Below, piece after piece: positions 1-5,460 of a DNA stretch of 7,253 nucleotides. The stretch is from contig JAITUO010000133.1 of the NCBI GenBank assembly GCA_031286245.1, positions 1-7,253 on the forward strand, in the 5' to 3' direction. The notes beneath the pieces are model-generated. The model made no database searches. It was not told where the DNA came from and saw only the letters and a list, made by a program, of their open reading frames with translations. A program made the position numbers and the translations under genes. The stretch is from Coriobacteriales bacterium (GTDB lineage Bacteria; Actinomycetota; Coriobacteriia; Coriobacteriales; UBA8131). How positions within the stretch are numbered: position 1 is the first letter of the stretch; each line of letters begins with the position of its first letter.

Positions 1-328
1 CGTCAAGCACCAGATTGCCACCCGTAGCAACACTGATCGTATCAAACCCGTCCACGCCAAAGAGGCTATAGGGGCCATCATCATCGCTACTGAGTGTGAT
101 TTCTGCTCCAGCTGGAATCACCAGAGGTGTCCCCGTCAGTTCTATATCGTCGGTAAAAACTATTTCGGTTGGACCCGCCGCTGAACTGACCGCAGTACGT
201 AACTCTGTTTCGTCAGCAACAGGGACTTCGCCGTCTGCAGCCTGCGCGGGTAGTATGAATGCCGGTACCAAAGTCAACAGCATGACCAGTACCAAAGCGA
301 TAGGCATGGCTTTACTTTTCATCATCAT
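1..328 (-). CDS. Secreted/surface protein, N-terminal part only
   Basis: Partial gene entering from the left edge; about 109 codons are visible and the C-terminus lies outside the window. The N-terminus is a textbook Gram-positive signal peptide: basic residues (MKSKAM), a hydrophobic core rich in Leu/Val, then PAQA followed by ADGE, so signal peptidase I cleavage is expected after about residue 30. The mature part begins with an ELRTAVSSA-type segment and short strands with Asp, Gly and Thr (LTGTPLVIPAGAEITL; GGNLVLD). This resembles the start of parallel beta-helix or adhesin-like surface proteins, but that family call is inference. Three consecutive ATG codons (326-328, 323-325, 320-322) follow the Shine-Dalgarno GGAAGGGG at 333-340. 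Spacing is 4, 7 and 10 nt, so the second ATG may be the one used. A TTGACA hexamer lies upstream at 356-361, but I see no matching -10. Confidence 0.75.
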   Translation of the reverse strand, partial: MMMKSKAMPIALVLVMLLTLVPAFILPAQAADGEVPVADETELRTAVSSAAGPTEIVFTDDIELTGTPLVIPAGAEITLSSDDDGPYSLFGVDGFDTISVATGGNLVLD

Positions 329-730
329 TTTGCCCCTTCCACTTGTTAATATTGTTGTCAATTTGTACAAATCATGATTTCCATATGCCAGAAGAGTATG
401 AAAAAGCTTATAAATGATTCTAACTATGCTTTGAGGCACATAGATTTCGACGTTGTAGACTGATTCTTCCCCTTTGATTTCAATGCATCTACACATATTA
501 GTAGGTTACATATCATTCGATTGATATATACATAGGCCATATACATATACTACATATTGCCAAAAGAGTCAAACCTATTTGGCTAAACCAATCACCACGA
601 GTGAGCAGCGCTCTATAGTATCGTGGTTGTGATGGTTACGAAGTGGGTTATTATCGAGGTCAGTTTACCTGGGGAGTAGCGTCTACTTGTATTAGAGAGT
701 GCAGTTTAGGTTTATTAACAAAGCTTCCCA
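329..730. other. Gene-free AT-rich intergenic stretch
   Basis: No convincing reading frame on either strand. It separates the stop of the C39-like peptidase gene (right) from the start of the exported protein (left), both minus strand. It should therefore hold the terminator of the former and the promoter of the latter. The part around 485-560 is very A/T-rich with repeated ATATAC/CATAT words. Two inverted repeats are visible: GCCAAA/TTTGGC (559-564 with 578-583) and the longer one at 586-637. Neither is followed by a T-run in the minus direction, so no classical terminator can be called. Confidence 0.5.
586..637. repeat. Imperfect inverted repeat, hairpin-capable
   Basis: ACCACGA (594-600) pairs perfectly with TCGTGGT (621-627). 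After small bulges, AACC-ATC (586-593) continues the pairing with GATGGTT (631-637). The loop is 20 nt. It lies about 95 nt past the stop of the C39-like peptidase gene on the minus strand. No T-tract follows, so it could be a degenerate terminator, an mRNA 3' stabilising hairpin or a protein-binding site. Its role is unknown. Confidence 0.45.
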
Positions 731-1420
731 TCAAGCAATACTACTGAAAACAAAGAGGTTGTTACTCCTGATCAGACCGACTTTTCTGCCCATCAAGTGC
801 ATAAACGATTCTGGCTCGAAGCCTTTGAAAGACAGCCCTTCGAAAAAGGTTGTAAAAGATAATTCCTCCATGTATCCGTATGGATTCGAAAGCATTAAGG
901 TTTGGCTTTTCATGTCGATACCAAAAATCACACTATAGTGGGTATTGAACTGCGGTTTGTTCCAATCGTCTATCACCGAATAGTAGAACACTACTGGCAA
1001 ACCATCCAACAATGAAGCTGTGATAATGTTCAGTGCCATAGCCTCTGACTTTGGATTGACCAAAGATACTGAATAGCCCAGTGGGTTGAAAGCTCTATTG
1101 GCGTGCGAAATGTACTCATTAGGTATTAGGCCAGTATCACGGTTCTGTAGACTTAATTCATTAAGCAAAGCACTCTCTGTTGTGTCAACCCCTAGATAGT
1201 TTTCAACAACAACCATACTTGTTGCATAGCAAGTATGATTAGTCTCCTGAGTGAAAACAGGAACTCCATCCAGTTGAACGATAGTGTCTATTGCGTAATT
1301 GTATTCTGCTGCGTCAAATCTTTTTGTTGTATCAAACGGTAGCATGACTATCAAGACAGATAACGCTATGACCAGGCAAGTGATGGTGGCTAAAGTTTTA
1401 GTGTATCTCTGGCTTTGCAT
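731..1420 (-). CDS. C39-like cysteine peptidase, membrane-anchored or secreted
   Basis: The product is 229 aa from the ATG at 1420. A TTG two codons upstream (1426) is possible but sits only 2 nt from the GTGGAG Shine-Dalgarno, whereas the ATG sits 8 nt from it. Numbering from that TTG, residues 12-30 form one hydrophobic segment (signal peptide or N-terminal anchor), so the rest acts outside the cell. The body fits the Peptidase_C39_2 family of papain-like peptidases. It has VPVFTQETNHTCYATS with oxyanion Gln60 and nucleophile Cys66, FNTHYSVIFGID with His163, and LSNPYG with Asn181 where the third catalytic residue (Asp or Asn) lies. Length is normal for stand-alone members. There is no ABC transporter or bacteriocin precursor nearby, so a bacteriocin-export role is unlikely; the substrate is unknown. 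The unrecognised gene at 1468-1853 lies 47 bp upstream on the same strand, so co-transcription is plausible. The sequence is visibly more A/T-rich than asd or the genes after it. Confidence 0.75.
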   Translation of the reverse strand: MQSQRYTKTLATITCLVIALSVLIVMLPFDTTKRFDAAEYNYAIDTIVQLDGVPVFTQETNHTCYATSMVVVENYLGVDTTESALLNELSLQNRDTGLIPNEYISHANRAFNPLGYSVSLVNPKSEAMALNIITASLLDGLPVVFYYSVIDDWNKPQFNTHYSVIFGIDMKSQTLMLSNPYGYMEELSFTTFFEGLSFKGFEPESFMHLMGRKVGLIRSNNLFVFSSIA

Positions 1421-1467
1421 ATACAAGGCTCCACTATATAAAAGAACCCATGGATTTCTCCATATTT

Positions 1468-1853
1468 TTAGAAAATTTGATGGCTTTTATATCGCTCGAC
1501 CAATTTATAGAATTTTTCTTCATATGCTGAAATCCTCTCCGCATCTCTTAATGAATGCTGGAACGGCTTCCTCTTACCGCAGATAAGTATATCCTTTTCA
1601 TCACCTTTTCTACTGAATCTTACATAAGGAGCTAATGCCCTGCCTGATACATTGGGGCAAGCAGCGACGATTTGTGCTAATTCCTCTGTGGTGTAAAGGT
1701 TTGTTGGTATGGTTTGCACTTTAAGTACTGGCATTTTTGCAAAGACTGATAAGTCATTGTTTTCAATAAGCTTGTCTCCAAAACCAAAGCTTACTAAATA
1801 TAAGATTTCCAACTACCAGGTGAGTCTAGTTTATCAAACTCATCAAAAGTCAT
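1468..1853 (-). pseudogene. Unrecognised small gene, probably frameshifted near its 5' end
   Basis: I do not recognise the family. The best start signal is ATG at 1853, 5 nt behind a perfect AGGAGG (1859-1864). It opens a 19-codon frame (MTFDEFDKLDSPGSWKSYI) that stops at TAG 1794-1796. A 114-codon frame shifted by -1 overlaps it (TTG at 1812, ending at TAA 1468-1470) and has no Shine-Dalgarno of its own. Joining them in the ATATTTAG region gives a plausible protein of about 128 aa. It is soluble, with no membrane segment, and its C-terminal third is charged and predicted helical (RFSRKGDEKD; DAERISAYEEKFYKLVERYK). This looks like loss of one base in a T-run, but a sequencing error or programmed -1 frameshifting would look the same. 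The C39-like peptidase gene follows after 47 bp. Confidence 0.5.
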
Positions 1854-1858
1854 AGCGC

Positions 1859-1864
1859 CCTCCT
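1859..1864 (-). promoter_or_regulatory. Consensus Shine-Dalgarno AGGAGG
   Basis: A perfect AGGAGG, 5 nt before the ATG at 1853. It is the reason for preferring 1853 over the unsupported TTG at 1812 as the start of this gene, and hence for suspecting a frameshift. Confidence 0.7.
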
Positions 1865-1921
1865 AGCGCAAGCCAATTTGTGAGTGGTCTACGCAAAAAA
1901 AACAAAGATAACACTCCCATA

Positions 1922-1950
1922 AAAACATGGATGTTTTATCGAAGATAAAA
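1922..1950. repeat. Two overlapping short hairpins
   Basis: AAAACATGGATGTTTT (1922-1937) and TTTTATC-GAA-GATAAAA (1934-1950) are both self-complementary and share the bases TTTT at 1934-1937, so only one can form at a time. They lie between the tRNA terminator and the minus-strand gene starting at 1853, within its possible leader or promoter. A T-rich run, TTTGTTTTTTTT on the minus strand, lies further downstream. The function is unknown, and low base complexity makes chance formation quite possible. Confidence 0.3.
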
Positions 1951-2034
1951 ACAGAACTCATGCATCAACTCGATGAGTGAGATTTGTGTAAAAATATTCT
2001 ACATTTGTCAAATAGCCTGGGATTGTAATAAAGT

Positions 2035-2071
2035 AAAAAAGGCCGTTGACCTGCAAAAACAGCCAACGACC
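2035..2071 (-). terminator. Rho-independent terminator of tRNA-Ala
   Basis: On the minus strand GGTCGTTG (2064-2071) pairs with CAACGGCC (2041-2048) in eight pairs, one of them G-U. An inner CTG/CAG extends the helix, and six T follow at once (2035-2040). It begins about 11 nt past the 3' end of the tRNA, the normal arrangement for a single tRNA transcript. Confidence 0.85.
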
Positions 2072-2082
2072 CGTGTCAATTT

Positions 2083-2158
2083 TGGTGGAGCATAGGGGAC
2101 TTGAACCCCTGACCTCATGGCTGCCAGCCACGCGCTCTCCCAGCTGAGCTAATGCCCC
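2083..2158 (-). tRNA. tRNA-Ala (anticodon GGC)
   Basis: A complete 76-nt cloverleaf on the minus strand. The acceptor stem GGGGCAT pairs with ATGCTCC with one G-U pair. The D arm is GCTC-AGCTGGGA-GAGC. The anticodon stem is CGTGG/CCATG around loop CTGGCAG, giving anticodon GGC, which reads GCC and GCU alanine codons. The T arm is AGGGG-TTCAAGT-CCCCT, with discriminator A and an encoded CCA. A terminator follows immediately, so it is transcribed alone. Its 3' end faces the A/T-rich peptidase and frameshifted genes. tRNA 3' ends are common integration sites, but I found no second copy of this end in the window. Confidence 0.97.
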
Positions 2159-2193
2159 TAAATTAATCTCCCAGGGAAAGGGAGCAGTATGGG

Positions 2194-2202
2194 ATTGTAG
2201 CA
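2194..2202 (-). promoter_or_regulatory. Candidate extended -10 promoter for tRNA-Ala
   Basis: TGCTACAAT on the minus strand matches an extended -10 (TGn followed by TACAAT, 5 of 6 to consensus). It lies about 36 nt upstream of the mature tRNA 5' end, leaving room for a short 5' leader. No good -35 hexamer is visible at 16-18 nt, which is acceptable for an extended -10 promoter. Confidence 0.45.
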
Positions 2203-2426
2203 CAAGTCGGCTTTGAGCTGCTCGTTGAGAACAGCAAGTCGAAAGAAAGGTTGCGAAGGAGTTATTGTTCACATTCAGTAAACAAAAGATAGCCTTCTGG
2301 AATCCTCTGCAAGTACGAATTGCATGAAATCGGAAACGGTCGACAAGTCGTGCTTGTGCCTAAGCTTGCTTTTTGAAGCTCACTAATCTGATGATCGCTT
2401 CACAAGCCTTTTTTGTGCTTCATTTT

Positions 2427-2631
2427 GGCAAATCCTGGGAATTTCGGAGTTTCTGGCCAAAAAGAGCCCTCATGTATAGTTATCTATCGGTTTCACACAG
2501 ATAGAATTCTGCCACAACTCATCTACCTGCGGTTTTAAACTGTGGAGAAAACCGGATCTGACATTTTAGGCCAAACAGCCATACATGAGAGCCCTTTTTG
2601 GCCAGAAACTCCGATTTTTCCAGGAAATGCC
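2427..2631. repeat. 51-bp inverted repeat flanking a 103-bp core (MITE-like)
   Basis: The left arm 2427-2477 and the reverse complement of 2581-2631 have identical length (51) and match at 44 positions. The inner ends CATGTAT/ATACATG and the middle block CGGAGTTTCTGGCCAAAAAG are perfect. The similarity seems to continue inward with a gap (ATC-GGTTT...ACAG on both sides), so the arms look like inverted copies of one sequence of roughly 75-95 bp. No transposase is encoded and I see no clear target-site duplication. A non-autonomous repeat element fits; an RNA-level long hairpin is the alternative. Confidence 0.6.
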
Positions 2632-2799
2632 TGTTTTGAAAAGAAAGATAGGCCAAGCCCTTAAAGATGTCAGCGATAGAGCCGAAGTCCTGGAAAGCCA
2701 TGTTGTTTTGTGGCTCTGGACGCCAGGCAAATCCTGGCAAGGCTAGCAACAGCCAATAACCAGGAGCATATCGATAGCCTTACGTTATTGGAGCAGTCA

Positions 2800-2815
2800 G
2801 GCCCCTCGAGAGGCC
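2800..2815 (-). other. GC-rich tetraloop hairpin downstream of the CPBP gene
   Basis: On the minus strand GGCCTC-TCGA-GGGGCC can form a six-pair stem with one G-U pair and a four-base loop. It lies about 140 nt beyond the CPBP stop codon. No T-tract follows, so it is at best a transcript 3'-end hairpin and not a standard terminator. Confidence 0.3.
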
Positions 2816-2933
2816 AAATTATCTTTGTATCATGTATGACTACAAGCTACTGAGGCAATCTGAGAAGTGAAGCAGATATAGTGGATCCAGTAATGCTGTA
2901 GATACATATATCCAGAACGTAAACTAAGCGTTT

Positions 2934-2989
2934 GGTGGCTCAATAGGATACGGAAACTAAAGTTGCGCGGGTGGCTCAATTGGATATGG
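2934..2989. repeat. Tandem 20-bp duplication across the CPBP stop codon
   Basis: 2934-2953 and 2970-2989 match at 18 of 20 bases with a 36-bp (12-codon) offset. On the minus strand both copies encode PYPIEPP in the same frame. The copy at 2970-2989 is inside the annotated protein. The other lies just past the TAG stop and ends at a second in-frame TAG (2924-2926). Confidence 0.8.
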
Positions 2990-4114
2990 TTGTTCTGGTG
3001 ACTCTTGTTGCATCGGAGGCGCTGGCTGTGTCTGTAAGGCAGGCTGAGCTGATGGTGCGTAGACAACCGGCGGCATATTGGGATCTGGCGGAGCAAACAC
3101 CATAGGTTGATCTATGGGAGCTGCAGGAGCAGTTGCGACATTTCGACTGGGAATGAAAAACATGATGATGGTGAACAGTACAAGAACAATGGTCACAGCC
3201 AGCCCGCCTTCAAGCCCAAAAGCTCCACCATTGATCAGGGAACCATCAGCAGTCGGCAGGAAACTAAACACGGAGGCTGGTTTTGTGGTACCACTGACAG
3301 CGATGCCAAAGACATTACCTTGAACGAAATTCCAGGCTGAATGGATCGCTCCGACACCCCAGATATCTCCCCGTTTCAAGAAGTATACTCCGGCAAAAGC
3401 ACCGAATAAGAAGAGGTTGATAAATGCCAGAACTGAGAGATTGGGATTGGTTAAATGCAAGCCGGCAAAGAGAATGGAACTGACGAAGACTGCTATAGCC
3501 ATAGATTGTCTGCGGGCGAGTGAGACCAGTAAATATCCTCTGCACAACACTTCCTCACTCATTCCCTGGAAGATATAACCAAGCAGGAACAAAGCAATGA
3601 AACCCCAGGGCACGACAGCGCTGATTCCCCCAAATTCCAAGGTGCCTGTCACATAACAAATAGCAATCCCGGCAGTAAACATGATTGTGCCAATCACCAA
3701 ACCAATCAGGTATTCACTGAAAAAGCCTCGCTTCCGAAAGCCCATCGATGGCAGCTTACGTTTTTCTATGAAACGGCAGAAAATTATCACAGCAATCGTT
3801 GTACCAATTGTTGATAGAAGCGCAAGGATTGCTATCAAAGGATCATTGAGGATTTCTTCGTAAATTTGGTTAAAGTAAGCCGTAAAATCTTCATCACCTG
3901 GAGCAAGAGAAGTATCAAGCTTTGTCATCACAAGCGGAACAAAGCCAATTGCCAGGATTAATCCCTGAAAGACTATTCCACCGACAAGAAAGACCAGTAC
4001 AAATATAAGAATCTCGATGATCAGAGGACGGCCTTCGCTCTGGTGAATAGCGTCTGCAATCATCTGTGGCAGCGGCAGAATGCCTTTAATTTTTTTTGCA
4101 GTTGGTTGGTTCAT
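2957..4114 (-). CDS. CPBP-family (CAAX-like) intramembrane metal-dependent protease
   Basis: 385 aa, a polytopic membrane protein of the CPBP (CAAX protease and bacteriocin-processing, Abi) family. The conserved motifs are all present: EExxxR as E187-E188-VLC-R192, FxxxH as F216-AGL-H220, and H258-SAW-N262. Those Glu and His residues form the active site in the membrane. Hydrophobic segments lie at about 33-63, 93-113, 132-157, 165-185, 205-220, 228-246 and 302-322. Residues 330-385 form a cytoplasmic or external tail very rich in Pro, Ala and Gln, unusual for the family and likely unstructured. The start is supported by GGGAGGA (4119-4125) 4 nt before the ATG. The substrate is unknown; members process prenylated or secreted peptides or give bacteriocin immunity, and no bacteriocin gene is visible here. 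It is transcribed alone, divergently from asd. The stop is TAG, and an in-frame duplicated segment follows it. Confidence 0.88.
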   Translation of the reverse strand: MNQPTAKKIKGILPLPQMIADAIHQSEGRPLIIEILIFVLVFLVGGIVFQGLILAIGFVPLVMTKLDTSLAPGDEDFTAYFNQIYEEILNDPLIAILALLSTIGTTIAVIIFCRFIEKRKLPSMGFRKRGFFSEYLIGLVIGTIMFTAGIAICYVTGTLEFGGISAVVPWGFIALFLLGYIFQGMSEEVLCRGYLLVSLARRQSMAIAVFVSSILFAGLHLTNPNLSVLAFINLFLFGAFAGVYFLKRGDIWGVGAIHSAWNFVQGNVFGIAVSGTTKPASVFSFLPTADGSLINGGAFGLEGGLAVTIVLVLFTIIMFFIPSRNVATAPAAPIDQPMVFAPPDPNMPPVVYAPSAQPALQTQPAPPMQQESPEQPYPIEPPAQL

Positions 4115-4158
4115 GATTTCCTCCCGTTATTTGGATAGTAGAAGATACTACTTATATA

Positions 4159-4167
4159 ATTCTATCA
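4159..4167 (-). promoter_or_regulatory. Candidate extended -10 promoter for the CPBP gene
   Basis: TGATAGAAT on the minus strand is an extended -10 (TGn plus TAGAAT, 5 of 6), about 45 nt upstream of the start codon. A TTGTCA lies further upstream but at an unsuitable spacing. A small TAGTA/TACTA hairpin sits in the resulting leader. Confidence 0.4.
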
Positions 4168-4226
4168 TTTCATGTATCGCGCGTCGTGACAAAGCGGTCT
4201 TATCCATATTCGCAAGCATAAACCAC

Positions 4227-4232
4227 TATAAT
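4227..4232 (+). promoter_or_regulatory. Candidate -10 (TATAAT) for asd
   Basis: A perfect TATAAT, 94 nt before the chosen asd start. No good -35 hexamer is visible at 16-18 nt. The leader it would give contains the hairpin GGCTC-cacgtaa-GAGCC (4281-4297). No T-run follows the hairpin, and I recognise no riboswitch class. Confidence 0.4.
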
Positions 4233-4326
4233 GACAAAACTCTCAACAATCAGTCGAGTGGTTAGCAAAGAGGGCAGACAGGCTCCACGTAAGAGCCAAG
4301 CTATCCGGTAATAGGGGATGAATATT

Positions 4327-5346
4327 ATGTCATGGAACAAACCAATGCCTGCCAATCCCGTAGTTGCTGTAGCTGGAGCAACAGGTGTAGTTGGAATGGA
4401 AATGTTGGCGATCTTGGCCGAGCGGGCTTTTCCAGCCAGTCGGGTCAAGGCGCTGGCTTCTAAACGCAGTGCGGGCAGACGGCTGCCCTTCGGAAATGGC
4501 GAACTGGTCGTCGAAGCAATGACTACTGACAGCTTCACGGATGTGGACATTGCCTTCTTTGCCATCGGTTCTGCGACAACCCAGACAATCGCTCATGAAG
4601 TTGTCGGTGCCGGCACGGTGATCATTGACAATTCATCGGCTTTTCGTATGGAGAAGACCGTGCCGTTGGTTGTTCCTGAGGTCAACCCTCAGGCAGTACG
4701 GCAGCATTCAGGGATCATTGCCAATCCGAATTGTTCGACTATTCAAATGGTTGTTGCTCTGGCTGCGCTGTCTCGCAAAGCTGCTATTAAACGTGTCGTT
4801 GTCAGCACCTATCAAGCTGCCAGTGGAGCAGGGGCTGCCGCAATGGCCGAGCTGTATGAACAGACGCGGGAGTTCCTGGCAGACGAACCGCTGACGATTG
4901 AGCATTTTGCCCATCGGATAGCTTTTAATGCCATCCCGCAGATTGATGTTTTCATGGAGGATGGTTCCACCAAGGAAGAGTGGAAAATGGTTGTTGAGAC
5001 CAAGAAGATCCTGGGTGATGAGGATATCGAGGTATTTGCCAATTGCGTCCGGATTCCAGTGCTGAGAAGCCACTCCGAGATGGTTAATGTTGAGTTTTCT
5101 GAACCAATGGATACCGAGATCGCTTTAACAGCCTTTCATGAAGCTCCCGGCATTGTTGTCATGGATGACCCAGCAGAGAAGCTTTATCCGATGCCTGGGC
5201 TGGTGATTGGCAGTGATGAGGTCTATGTCGGTCGTATCCGCCGTGATCCTACAGTCAAGTGGGGATTGAATTTCTGGTGTGTGGCCGACCAACTGCGCAA
5301 AGGAGCAGCCTTAAACGCCGTGCAGATTGCTGAGTTGCTGCTTTGA
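4327..5346 (+). CDS. asd: Aspartate-semialdehyde dehydrogenase
   Basis: 339 aa from the ATG at 4327. The upstream in-frame ATG at 4318 abuts the AGGGG at 4313-4317 with no spacer, whereas 4327 has about 8-9 nt, so 4327 is preferred. The enzyme reduces beta-aspartyl phosphate with NADPH to aspartate semialdehyde in the cytoplasm, the branch point to lysine/diaminopimelate, threonine and methionine. Numbered from 4327, GATGVVG at 17-23 is the NADP-binding loop. NPNCST carries the nucleophile Cys136, Gln163 lies in STYQAASGAG, and RIPVLRSHSE supplies substrate-binding Arg242 and the acid/base His249. All key residues and the length (330-370 usual) are intact. It is divergent from the CPBP gene and followed after 114 bp by the SIS gene. 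No lysine riboswitch or T-box is evident upstream. Confidence 0.96.
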   Translation: MSWNKPMPANPVVAVAGATGVVGMEMLAILAERAFPASRVKALASKRSAGRRLPFGNGELVVEAMTTDSFTDVDIAFFAIGSATTQTIAHEVVGAGTVIIDNSSAFRMEKTVPLVVPEVNPQAVRQHSGIIANPNCSTIQMVVALAALSRKAAIKRVVVSTYQAASGAGAAAMAELYEQTREFLADEPLTIEHFAHRIAFNAIPQIDVFMEDGSTKEEWKMVVETKKILGDEDIEVFANCVRIPVLRSHSEMVNVEFSEPMDTEIALTAFHEAPGIVVMDDPAEKLYPMPGLVIGSDEVYVGRIRRDPTVKWGLNFWCVADQLRKGAALNAVQIAELLL

Positions 5347-5362
5347 CGAAACCTCCGGTCGT

Positions 5363-5390
5363 TTGTCGAAAGACTGACCTACGGTAAAAT
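5363..5390 (+). promoter_or_regulatory. Candidate promoter before the SIS-domain gene
   Basis: TTGTCG (5363-5368), a 16-nt spacer and TAAAAT (5385-5390) give four- and five-of-six matches to the sigma-A hexamers, about 70 nt upstream of the start. It suggests the SIS and acpS genes can be transcribed apart from asd. No rho-independent terminator is visible after asd, so readthrough is also possible. Confidence 0.4.
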
Positions 5391-5447
5391 ACTATATATA
5401 CAAATGCCAGACTTTATCCTCACAAAGCTTGATGCTTAAAAAAACCA

Positions 5448-5454
5448 GAGAGGA
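5448..5454 (+). promoter_or_regulatory. Shine-Dalgarno supporting the TTG start at 5461
   Basis: GAGAGGA, 6 nt before TTG at 5461. It supports the rare start and therefore the translated low-complexity N-terminus; the alternative ATG at 5587 has only a weak GGCGAG upstream. Confidence 0.65.
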
Positions 5455-5460
5455 ATTACT

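Larger units (their letters stand above)
2159..2956. other. Long intergenic region without a convincing gene
   Basis: About 800 bp between the tRNA and the CPBP gene. Frames here are short, lack good ribosome binding sites and match no family I know; a 76-codon minus frame (2519-2749) mostly reads through the inverted repeat. What it does hold is structure: the tRNA promoter near 2194; a 51-bp inverted repeat (2427-2477 with 2581-2631); CGGTTTT/AAAACCG (2530-2536 with 2548-2554) between its arms; GCCAGG/CCTGGC (2722-2727 with 2733-2738); CCAATAAC/GTTATTGG (2753-2760 with 2784-2791); and a GC-rich tetraloop hairpin at 2800-2815. The 12-mer GGCAAATCCTGG occurs at both 2427 and 2726. Such density of inverted repeats suggests remnants of repetitive or mobile DNA. 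Confidence 0.55.

Noticed and set aside
96..377. 93-codon plus-strand frame at the left edge
   Set aside because: It is antisense to the signal-peptide gene, which has a clear Shine-Dalgarno and a recognisable leader; this frame is its shadow.
731..1853. Bacteriocin processing/export locus suggested by a C39-like peptidase near a CPBP protease
   Set aside because: No ABC transporter, no double-glycine precursor peptide and no immunity or regulator genes are visible. The two proteases are separated by a tRNA and about 800 bp of non-coding DNA.
2083..2105. Phage or island attachment site at the tRNA 3' end
   Set aside because: No second copy of the tRNA end and no integrase were found in the window.
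1958..2272. 104-codon minus-strand frame
   Set aside because: It spans the complete tRNA-Ala and its terminator, so it is not a protein gene.
2519..2749. 76-codon minus-strand frame in the gene-poor region
   Set aside because: It reads through the right arm of the inverted repeat, has no good ribosome binding site and matches no family I know. The left arm can encode a similar short segment in the opposite direction, as expected of a DNA repeat rather than a gene.
4233..4326. Lysine riboswitch or T-box leader for asd
   Set aside because: The leader is under 100 nt, with one small hairpin, no T-box sequence and no terminator/antiterminator pair.
4200..5073. Minus-strand frames opposite asd
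   Set aside because: They are antisense to an intact asd with all catalytic residues and have no supporting start signals.
5343..5380. Terminator after asd from the GGTC/GACC and GTC-TTT/AAA-GAC pairing
   Set aside because: The stem is bulged and no T-tract follows; the same bases fit a promoter for the next gene better.
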